DNA of 5,094 nucleotides. Source: CBFGRU01 sp965651255 (GTDB lineage Bacteria; Planctomycetota; Phycisphaerae; Phycisphaerales; SM1A02). Location: NCBI GenBank assembly GCA_965651255.1, contig CBFGRU010000223.1, forward strand, positions 1 to 5,094, given 5' to 3'. Under the pieces are notes generated by a model that did not search any database, had not been told where the DNA came from, and saw only the letters and a program-made list of their open reading frames with translations. The position numbers and the translations under genes are program-made. Position 1 is the first letter of the stretch; each line of letters begins with the position of its first letter. Positions 1-5,094 of this stretch are shown in pieces.

Positions 1-2537
1 CCCCCGGAACCGCACCCGCCCCCGGGACCGCCCCCGCATCGGGTGGCGATGCAGGCCTGCCCGAAGGCAGTGTGCTCGACCTCATCGCCGATGTCGAAGC
101 CCGTCTGCGCAAGGTTCGCGACCTGCAATCAGAGCACGATGGCCAGTTGGCTTCGCTCGAAGAACGCAGTCGCATGCTCGAAACCACCGAGCGCGAGCTT
201 CGTGAACGCGAAGAAACACTCATCGGCCTCGAGCAGGAACTGTCGAAGATTCGTCAGTCGCTCGACAGCCGCGCGGGTGAATTGGATGATCGCGCTGCGA
301 CGATTGAGCGCGAAGCGCACTCCGTCGCCGAGGGAAAATCCGCGCTCGAGGCCGAACGCGCCCAGGTGCAGGAAGAACGCGCCCGGTTGCAGCAGCAGCA
401 GGAGATGCTGAATCAGCACTGGCAGGAGATGGAACAGGAGCGCATCCGACTCAGCGATGTGCAGCAGGAGTTGACGATCGCGAAAGAGGCGCTCGCCGCC
501 GATCGCGCCGACATGGAGCGCGAGCACGCCGAAGCCCGTGATCGCGCTGAGCAAAGCCAGGCCGAGGCCGCGCGTCTGCGTGAATCGCACCGCGAGATGG
601 AGGCCCGTCTCCAGCGCGCGGAAGAAAACGTCGGCGAACTGATTCAACAGGTCGAAGCCGCCCAGGATGAATTGCAGACCCGCGCTTCGGAGCGCGATGA
701 AGCCCGCGCTGCGTCGGAATCACTACGCGCGCAGCACGAGTCGCTTGAACATTCGCTCAACGAAACCCGCGCAGCGCTCGAAGCCGCGCAGGCCCGTCTC
801 GCCGAGAGTGAAGAACGCATCGAGCGCGCTGAGAGCGAAGCGCTCCACATGGTTGAGCACGCCGAGAGCGAGCGTGATGCACTTCGCGCCGAGCATGAGC
901 GCCTGCAGCAGGAAGCAGCCGCGTGGAGTGAGCGATTCGCTGAACTCGAAGCCAAACTGCAGGAATCCGCCGCGGCGCACGCCGAGGCCGAGTCCCGCAC
1001 GCGCGAGCTCGAAACGCAGCTTGAAACGAAGAACCGCGAGATCGAGCAGCAGCGCCAAACGCTCGAATCCGCGAAGGCGAAGTTGGGTGAGTTCGCGCGG
1101 TCGATCGGTGAACAGGCCCGGCAGATCGAGCGGGGGGCCGCAGCCCTCGCCACCGTGCGCGAGCAGAAGCAGGAGATCGAGAAGATTCGTCATGAGCTGG
1201 CGCAGGCGAAGATGGCGGGCAACCCCGAAGAGCTGCAGCGCAAGGATGAACGCATCGCCGAACTCACGCAGGCGCTGCGCGAAGCGCGGGGCCAGTCCAC
1301 CAGCCAGAACGACCTCGCCGAGCGCGATCAGCGCATCGCCGAATGCGTCGAGGAGATCGATCGTCTGAAGATCGACCTCGAACAGGCGCGGCAGGAAGCA
1401 TCCGACCTGCGCGAAGCGCTCGAGCAGCGGCCGGAAACCGATGCCGGCGAATCGAACGAGTTGCTCGCCGAGCGCGATCGACAGATCGCCGCGCTCATGC
1501 AGCAGGTCGAATCGTTGAATGAATCGCTCGAAGCCGAGCGGTCCAGGCCCGCGCCCGCCGGTGCATCGGCCGGTCCATCCGCCGGTCCGGTTTCGGCGGA
1601 CATTCAGAAGAAGGCGCAGCGACTGAAGGAAGTTGCGCGGCACCTCCAGCGTCGCAAGGCGCGGCTCGCGCGAATGAAGTCACTCATGCGGGATGCCAAG
1701 CCGGTGACGGTTGGTCCGAACGGCAAGCAAGGCGCCGCACACCATGATCACGAACAGCGGGCTCGGCAGGCCGATCAGCTTCGCATGCAGCAGGAATCAT
1801 TGCGCGAGGCGATGCGCTGCCTGGTGATGAGCGAGAAGGAAATGATCCGCCGCTGGGCGAGGCCGCGCGCCATCGTCACGCTCGCGTGCATCACCGTCAT
1901 CGCCGGCATTCTCGCGGTGGGTTCGTGGTTTGCGGCCGATCACTTCTTCCCCGCGACCGTGGCGGCGACGGTGTCGATCGAGGCGCAGGACCGCCCCGGA
2001 TTCCCCATGACCGATGAACAGCGGGCCGCGTGGCAGACCTGGCACGAAGGCGCGTTGAGCGATGCATCCTTCCGCTCGATCATCGCGCAGCGATTCGATT
2101 CGCGCGGCATGACCGCGATGGCCGACCCCGAGCGCGTCCAGCACCGCTTCACGAACGACCTTACCTTCGACTCAACGCGCGATGGTGAACTCACCCTCAC
2201 GCTCATCGGCACCGATCCGAACGAACTGATGAACACGCTCGATACCGTGGCGATCACGCTCGTCAGCGAAGCCCGCCGTCAGGCCGGTCAGCGCACCGAT
2301 GGCGGCCGCACCGCGATTCTCGGCGAACGCAAGATCGACGGCCAGCCGCGCTACGCCGTGGTGAACAACGTCCCCCTGGAAGATGAACGAATGATCTACG
2401 CCGGCTCGATCTTCGGCGGCAGCTTCGCCCTCATCATGCTGCTCTGGGGCGTGCTCTATGCGAAACTCGCCAAGGCCCGCCGCGTCTTCGATGAGGCCGA
2501 TCCCCTCTACACCACCGCCAGCGACGCCGCGGCGTGA
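1..2537 (+). CDS. Long coiled-coil inner-membrane protein with Wzz-like C-terminal module (5' end outside window)
   Basis: The reading frame is open from position 3 to the TGA at 2535-2537 (844 codons in the window), so the gene starts upstream. A GTG at 72 could be called as a start, but it has no convincing ribosome binding site and the frame before it already reads as a Pro/Ala/Gly-rich linker. Residues here count from the codon at position 3. Residues 1-23 are that linker. About 25-515 form a Glu/Arg/Gln/Ala-rich coiled coil. About 516-532 are a second Pro/Ala/Gly/Ser linker. About 533-620 are strongly basic and helical. A transmembrane helix lies at about 623-645 (nt 1869-1937) and another at about 797-819 (nt 2391-2459). 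Basic residues flank both helices on the same side, which puts the coil and the short tail in the cytoplasm and about 147 residues outside. That loop has features of Wzz chain-length regulators: an early beta strand, an LSDASFRSIIAQRF helix and a strand followed by a GTDPNEL helix. Function is unknown. A polysaccharide co-polymerase-like role is inferred; automated annotation may call it SMC-like because of the coil alone. Confidence 0.85.
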   Translation, partial: PGTAPAPGTAPASGGDAGLPEGSVLDLIADVEARLRKVRDLQSEHDGQLASLEERSRMLETTERELREREETLIGLEQELSKIRQSLDSRAGELDDRAATIEREAHSVAEGKSALEAERAQVQEERARLQQQQEMLNQHWQEMEQERIRLSDVQQELTIAKEALAADRADMEREHAEARDRAEQSQAEAARLRESHREMEARLQRAEENVGELIQQVEAAQDELQTRASERDEARAASESLRAQHESLEHSLNETRAALEAAQARLAESEERIERAESEALHMVEHAESERDALRAEHERLQQEAAAWSERFAELEAKLQESAAAHAEAESRTRELETQLETKNREIEQQRQTLESAKAKLGEFARSIGEQARQIERGAAALATVREQKQEIEKIRHELAQAKMAGNPEELQRKDERIAELTQALREARGQSTSQNDLAERDQRIAECVEEIDRLKIDLEQARQEASDLREALEQRPETDAGESNELLAERDRQIAALMQQVESLNESLEAERSRPAPAGASAGPSAGPVSADIQKKAQRLKEVARHLQRRKARLARMKSLMRDAKPVTVGPNGKQGAAHHDHEQRARQADQLRMQQESLREAMRCLVMSEKEMIRRWARPRAIVTLACITVIAGILAVGSWFAADHFFPATVAATVSIEAQDRPGFPMTDEQRAAWQTWHEGALSDASFRSIIAQRFDSRGMTAMADPERVQHRFTNDLTFDSTRDGELTLTLIGTDPNELMNTLDTVAITLVSEARRQAGQRTDGGRTAILGERKIDGQPRYAVVNNVPLEDERMIYAGSIFGGSFALIMLLWGVLYAKLAKARRVFDEADPLYTTASDAAA
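3..38 (+). repeat. Tandem 18-bp repeat encoding PGTAPA twice
   Basis: Positions 3-20 and 21-38 each encode the hexapeptide PGTAPA in the frame of the large coiled-coil gene. The two DNA copies differ mainly at third codon positions, so the peptide rather than the DNA is conserved. It forms the proline-rich linker in front of the coiled coil. The array may continue left of the window. Confidence 0.6.
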
Positions 2538-2563
2538 ACGGGTGACTCAGTGGATTGCATACA

Positions 2564-2585
2564 CACCTGTGATCAGGTGCAGGTG
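2564..2585. repeat. Short CACCTG/CAGGTG inverted and tandem repeat
   Basis: CACCTG (2564-2569) is followed after the four bases TGAT by its inverted copy CAGGTG (2574-2579), and a further direct CAGGTG follows at once (2580-2585). The inverted pair could form a 6-bp stem with a 4-base loop just after the stop codon of the plus-strand gene. No T-run follows, so it is not a convincing intrinsic terminator. It could be an mRNA 3'-end structure or chance. Confidence 0.35.
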
Positions 2586-2616
2586 ACCTCACTCTTTCGA
2601 TCCCACCCGAAAACAC

Positions 2617-2647
2617 CATCGCCCTTCCCACCGTGGGAAGGGCGATG
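2617..2647. terminator. Perfect 14-bp hairpin, probable terminator between convergent genes
   Basis: CATCGCCCTTCCCA (2617-2630) and TGGGAAGGGCGATG (2634-2647) are exact reverse complements around a 3-base CCG loop. On the minus strand the stem is followed by GTGTTTTC, a short T-rich stretch, so it fits best as the intrinsic terminator of the secreted-protein gene, lying about 42 bases past its stop. On the plus strand the flank is TGATGTTCC, a poor T-tract, so termination of the coiled-coil gene here is less certain. Its place between two converging genes suggests it serves both. Confidence 0.75.
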
Positions 2648-2688
2648 TGATGTTCCGGATGGTGCAGTGAAGTGTTGCTTCGACGCTG

Positions 2689-4281
2689 TTACGGGACGAA
2701 GTCGATGCGTTGAGAGTAAATGACTTCGTCGAAGAAGTTCCCGAGTAACAGCGGATTCATTGGTGAACCGGGGCCTGTGGCGACAGGATGCCGAGTGGCG
2801 GTGTAGACGATGATGACCCCTTCGTTCGGGTCACTGATCGGCCTGCCAACAATGTCGATTCGGTCTCCGATCGATTTCGGATTGCTCAGGTATGCGGTGT
2901 GAATCGCCTCTTCCCGAACCTTCAATTCCGTGATATCAAAGGTCCCATCACCGTTGTCTTCCAGGAAAGCGTAGTACAGGGCTATCTTCACATCCTGTCC
3001 CGGTGCCTTCAGGTCATGGCGGGTGTCATACCACGCGACATGAATTCGCTCCTGTCGATCAATGCAGATCGTCGGCATGAACTGATCCGATCGCACATGT
3101 GCTGCGGACTGATTCACCTTGATCGGGTTTCCCCACGTAAAGTCGGTGCCATTCCACACGCCTCGGACAATGAAGACATCGAAGTCGCCATCATTCCCCT
3201 GTGGTTCACCGGCCAAGTCGTGATACACCACGTACGCCGTGCGCGAACCAAGCAGCGTGGTACTCACCGCGACATCTGCGAACGGACCGATTGAGAAGGT
3301 CCCCGCAAGATATCGTTTCGACTCGGTGAAATAGTCCGGGTCGTTCAGCAACTCAAGATTCATCTCGATGTCGAGTGAACCGCCAGCAAACTGCGGCTCA
3401 AGAAAGTCCCACGTTCCGTTCAGGGTGCGCAAGGACACCTTGTCGCTTGCATCCCAGTCCATGTACGCGAACATCAGCCCGCCGATTCCGTGTCGGGCCA
3501 GGTTGGTTGGAAATCCGTACGCATTGACATCCTCTTCAACTTCCAGCCCGTACCAGTCGCTCCACGATGCTCCACCATCACCGGAGCGGCGGAGCACCAG
3601 TTGAAACTCGTCGATGCCTCCCGCGGATTCGAGCGATCGGCCGACGATGTAGACATCGTTCTCGCCGATGCTGGATGAGTCGTTGGCGCTCTCATCATCC
3701 ATCCGAATCCATGCCACCTGCTGCGGATCCAGACTCAGCGGGTCCTGCAACTCATCATCGTTCTTCGGCGCGGTCGTGATGAAGGCAAAGCTTTCGAACT
3801 CAATTGAATCTGCTACGTACACTCCCGCACCGGCCACGCGCTCGATGCCGATCAGGTCCTTGCCGAAGAGCGCAAGTGCCGGGTCGCGTGCATCGAGTGC
3901 TCCGTCCGGCATCGGCACCGCCCGCTCTTCTCCCCAGTAGATATGCCCGGTCAGGGGGTCGATCTCGGCAACCCGATAGCGCAGTTCAACCGGAATCTCG
4001 ATCTGCCCCGATCCCGGTACTTCGCCGACCTGCCACATCGCGATCAGGACAGGAACTTCGATCAACACCTCGTTCCGCATCACCTGCATCTGGGTCGCGA
4101 TGATGTTCGGCTCGTTCACAACCGGCGGCTCACCGAAGTTCACGTTTCCGCCAAGTGTCACGATCTGGTTCATGCCCACGACCGGCGTGGGGTCACTCTG
4201 CCCCAGCGCCGAGCCGGTCGCGGTGATCGCACACCACGACAGCATGCCCAGTACAACTCTGCCAATTCTCTGTTTGATCAT
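2689..4281 (-). CDS. Secreted Asp-box / sialidase-like beta-propeller protein
   Basis: A complete 530-residue protein reads from ATG (4281-4279) to TAA. Residues 1-27 form a Sec-type signal peptide: Lys/Arg at 3, 5 and 8, a hydrophobic core, and a likely cut after ALG at 25-27. The first Met is preferred because the next one (13) would lose the basic N-region. The mature protein is mostly beta-strand-like. SGDGGASW at 233-240 is a canonical Asp-box (S-x-D-x-G-x-x-W). Around 398-423 a segment reads DQFMPTICIDRQ and then HVAWYDTRHD, a pattern typical of BNR/sialidase-like propeller blades. AYVVYHD (349-355) with DVFIVRG (368-374), and LMFAYMDWD (269-277), look like related blade strands. There is no PEP-CTERM tail, transmembrane anchor or dockerin, so it is probably exported and soluble or loosely bound. 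No sialidase catalytic set (Arg triad, Tyr/Glu nucleophile) could be assigned, so enzymatic activity should not be assumed. The substrate is unknown. Confidence 0.85.
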   Translation of the reverse strand: MIKQRIGRVVLGMLSWCAITATGSALGQSDPTPVVGMNQIVTLGGNVNFGEPPVVNEPNIIATQMQVMRNEVLIEVPVLIAMWQVGEVPGSGQIEIPVELRYRVAEIDPLTGHIYWGEERAVPMPDGALDARDPALALFGKDLIGIERVAGAGVYVADSIEFESFAFITTAPKNDDELQDPLSLDPQQVAWIRMDDESANDSSSIGENDVYIVGRSLESAGGIDEFQLVLRRSGDGGASWSDWYGLEVEEDVNAYGFPTNLARHGIGGLMFAYMDWDASDKVSLRTLNGTWDFLEPQFAGGSLDIEMNLELLNDPDYFTESKRYLAGTFSIGPFADVAVSTTLLGSRTAYVVYHDLAGEPQGNDGDFDVFIVRGVWNGTDFTWGNPIKVNQSAAHVRSDQFMPTICIDRQERIHVAWYDTRHDLKAPGQDVKIALYYAFLEDNGDGTFDITELKVREEAIHTAYLSNPKSIGDRIDIVGRPISDPNEGVIIVYTATRHPVATGPGSPMNPLLLGNFFDEVIYSQRIDFVP

Positions 4282-4291
4282 GGTCTCTGGT

Positions 4292-4297
4292 CTCCCT
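4292..4297 (-). promoter_or_regulatory. Possible ribosome binding site for the Asp-box protein gene
   Basis: On the minus strand AGGGAG lies 10 bases before the ATG at 4281. It is a partial Shine-Dalgarno match at a slightly long spacing and supports this start moderately. A 7-bp tandem repeat (TGGTCTC on the plus strand, 4281-4287 and 4288-4294) overlaps it. Confidence 0.45.
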
Positions 4298-4305
4298 GAA
4301 ATAAG

Positions 4306-4335
4306 TGGTCACCATCCGGATTCGTGTGGTAGACT
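4306..4335 (+). promoter_or_regulatory. Candidate promoter for the PEP-CTERM-type gene
   Basis: TGGTCA (4306-4311, 4 of 6 to the sigma70-type -35 box) is separated by 18 bases from TAGACT (4330-4335, 4 of 6 to the -10 box). The latter is preceded by TGG, an extended -10 element. Transcription would start near 4342 and leave a leader of about 38 bases. The match is modest, and planctomycete promoters often deviate from the consensus, so this is a tentative call. Confidence 0.35.
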
Positions 4336-4359
4336 GGCATCATCAGGCACATCTGTCAA
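4331..4359 (-). promoter_or_regulatory. Weak candidate promoter for the Asp-box protein gene
   Basis: On the minus strand a perfect TTGACA occurs at 4359-4354. The hexamer 17 bases downstream (CAGTCT, 4336-4331) is a poor -10 box, matching at only two positions. The location, about 50 bases before the start codon, is sensible, but the call rests almost entirely on the -35 match. It overlaps the candidate plus-strand -10 element. Confidence 0.25.
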
Positions 4360-4365
4360 GAAGCC

Positions 4366-4372
4366 GGAGGAG
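4366..4372 (+). promoter_or_regulatory. Strong Shine-Dalgarno site (GGAGGAG)
   Basis: GGAGGAG ends 7 bases before the ATG at 4380, which is near-ideal spacing. It fixes the start of the following gene, which would otherwise be easy to miss because no stop codon falls inside the window. Confidence 0.8.
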
Positions 4373-4379
4373 CTTTACT

Positions 4380-5094
4380 ATGAGACATTGCATTTTGGGT
4401 ACATGCATCCTGACAACATCGTCATTGGCAGTTCCGGGGGCAGCACTTGGTGATGTGCTGCTCGATCAACCGCACGACTACCGGAACGCGGTGGAGAGCG
4501 ATTACATGGGGCCGGCACTCTCGGCGCAGTTTGGCGATGACTTTCAGCCGAATGCTCCGGTGCTGGTGGAGTCGGTGACGTTCTGGATGGTGGCGACATG
4601 GGCAGCGCCGCCGATCAATTGGTCGATCGCGGTGCATCGTTCAACTGACGACCACACGTATCTAGACTTCGCACCGGAATATGCATGGTTTTACCACCGG
4701 GTGGGGCCATCTTCGCTGGTCGATCTCGGCCCGTGGAATGGAGATGGGGAGTTGAATCTCTACGAGATTCGCTACGATGATCTGAATCTCCTGCTCGACC
4801 CGGCGGAGTCGCTGGAAGGGACGTTCTGGTTTTCCTCGTTCGGCCACATTGTTGATCGCAACCTGCACGAAGCGCGATGGGGTACGGCTGGCCATGGCAC
4901 GTGGGACGGCTGGTTTGCGTGGAAAAAGACAATCCCTTGGGTACATCCCGGCTGGCGCGGATTCTCCTTTCCTGATGGCAGCCGGACGGATCTGGCCATG
5001 CGGATCGAGGGGACGGTGCTTCCGGGTCCGGGGACACTGGCGGGTCTGGGGTTGATGCTGTCGATGGTTGGCGCGAGTCGCAACCGACGCCGGG
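4380..5094 (+). CDS. Secreted protein with PEP-CTERM-like (PGP variant) sorting tail, cut at window end
   Basis: From the ATG at 4380, behind a strong ribosome binding site, 238 codons are open to the window edge with no stop. Residues 1-24 look like a signal peptide, with likely cleavage after ALG at 22-24, just before DVLLDQ. The segment FGDDFQPNAPVLVESVTFW (51-69) resembles the aDDF...I..V.fW pattern common near the N-terminus of planctomycete PEP-CTERM proteins, which are often beta-sandwich domains. The body is rich in aromatics, with 12 tryptophans. The C-terminus shows the tripartite sorting signal: LPGPGTL at 214-220, a short hydrophobic stretch (about 219-232) and an Arg cluster (SRNRRR, 233-238). 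In PEP-CTERM systems this tail is recognised by an exosortase at the inner membrane and the protein goes to the envelope or outside. Here Gly replaces Glu in the P-E-P core. Since the Arg cluster normally ends the protein, only a few residues are probably missing. The specific function is unknown; the family assignment is fairly secure. Confidence 0.82.
   Translation, partial: MRHCILGTCILTTSSLAVPGAALGDVLLDQPHDYRNAVESDYMGPALSAQFGDDFQPNAPVLVESVTFWMVATWAAPPINWSIAVHRSTDDHTYLDFAPEYAWFYHRVGPSSLVDLGPWNGDGELNLYEIRYDDLNLLLDPAESLEGTFWFSSFGHIVDRNLHEARWGTAGHGTWDGWFAWKKTIPWVHPGWRGFSFPDGSRTDLAMRIEGTVLPGPGTLAGLGLMLSMVGASRNRRR

Larger units (their letters stand above)
2538..2688. other. Convergent intergenic region
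   Basis: This 151-bp spacer separates the stop codon of the plus-strand coiled-coil gene (TGA, 2535-2537) from the stop codon of the minus-strand gene (TAA, read from 2691 to 2689). It holds a strong hairpin (2617-2647) and a cluster of CAGGTG-type short repeats (2564-2585). No small gene or RNA gene is recognisable in it. Confidence 0.7.
4282..4379. promoter_or_regulatory. Divergent promoter region between two secreted-protein genes
   Basis: These 98 bases separate the ATG codons of two divergently transcribed genes and must hold both 5' leaders and probably both promoters. The candidate promoter elements for the two directions overlap around 4330-4359. That would allow mutual interference or joint control by one regulator, but no clear operator palindrome is visible. 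Confidence 0.6.

Noticed and set aside
72..74. GTG as the start codon of the coil gene
   Set aside because: The same frame is open back to the window edge and encodes a repeated Pro-rich linker. No good Shine-Dalgarno sequence precedes the GTG, so it is probably internal.
72..1600. Coil gene as an SMC chromosome-partition protein
   Set aside because: No Walker A, Walker B or ABC signature motif is visible and the protein ends in two membrane helices. The resemblance would be coiled-coil composition only.
723..1643. Long antisense open frame (306 codons) opposite the coil gene, and similar antisense frames at 129-647 and 644-1153
   Set aside because: Glu/Arg/Ala-rich GC-rich coil codons leave few stops on the opposite strand. 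The translations are low-complexity Leu/Arg/Ser-rich text with no recognisable domain or ribosome binding site, and the sense frame is clearly a coiled coil.
2788..3294. Plus-strand open frame of 168 codons inside the Asp-box gene
   Set aside because: It is fully antisense to a protein with a signal peptide and clear propeller motifs, and it has no domain or credible ribosome binding site.
4380..4451. Lipoprotein signal (Cys at residues 4 and 9) in the PEP-CTERM-type protein
   Set aside because: The residues before the cysteines do not fit a lipobox, and both lie too early in the signal peptide. A standard cut after ALG fits better.
4100..4453. Plus-strand open frame crossing the divergent spacer
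   Set aside because: It overlaps the signal-peptide end of the minus-strand gene and the start of the PEP-CTERM-type gene in another frame. Both of those have better supported starts.
4615..5083. Minus-strand open frames opposite the PEP-CTERM-type gene
   Set aside because: The plus-strand frame has a strong ribosome binding site, a signal peptide and a sorting tail. The antisense translations show nothing recognisable.
1..5094. Mobile elements, CRISPR arrays, tRNA or rRNA genes, defence modules
   Set aside because: No transposase, spaced direct-repeat array, cloverleaf-like element or nuclease/methylase domain was seen on either strand.

Overview
The window looks like chromosomal DNA from a planctomycete, most likely of the Phycisphaerae type. 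This is inferred from three things: a secreted protein ending in a PEP-CTERM-like sorting tail with PGP in place of PEP, a second secreted beta-propeller-type protein, and a large, GC-rich coiled-coil membrane protein. No rRNA, tRNA or marker gene is present to fix the taxonomy.

Layout: (1) Positions 1-2537, plus strand: the 3' part of a large gene whose start lies left of the window. It encodes about 500 residues of nearly continuous coiled coil, a Pro/Ala/Gly linker, a basic helical segment, a transmembrane helix, an extracytoplasmic domain of about 147 residues and a second transmembrane helix with a short cytoplasmic tail. The membrane half resembles the Wzz/chain-length-determinant (polysaccharide co-polymerase) architecture. 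(2) Positions 2538-2688: a convergent intergenic region with a perfect 14-bp hairpin, probably the terminator for the gene on the minus strand and possibly for both genes. (3) Positions 2689-4281, minus strand: a complete 530-residue secreted protein with an Asp-box and sialidase/BNR-propeller-like motifs. (4) Positions 4282-4379: a 98-bp divergent spacer with candidate promoters and ribosome binding sites for both flanking genes. (5) Positions 4380-5094, plus strand: a secreted, Trp-rich protein with a C-terminal PEP-CTERM-like anchor, cut by the window end probably within a few codons of its stop.

How the genes relate: genes 2 and 3 are divergently transcribed from one short spacer and both encode exported proteins, so they could be expressed together at the cell surface, but nothing in the sequence proves a common pathway. 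PEP-CTERM sorting is known to go with exopolysaccharide production, and the first gene has a polysaccharide co-polymerase-like membrane module. A shared envelope/exopolysaccharide theme is therefore possible, but this is inference. No mobile element, CRISPR array, RNA gene or defence system was seen. The most interesting item is the domain arrangement of the first gene.
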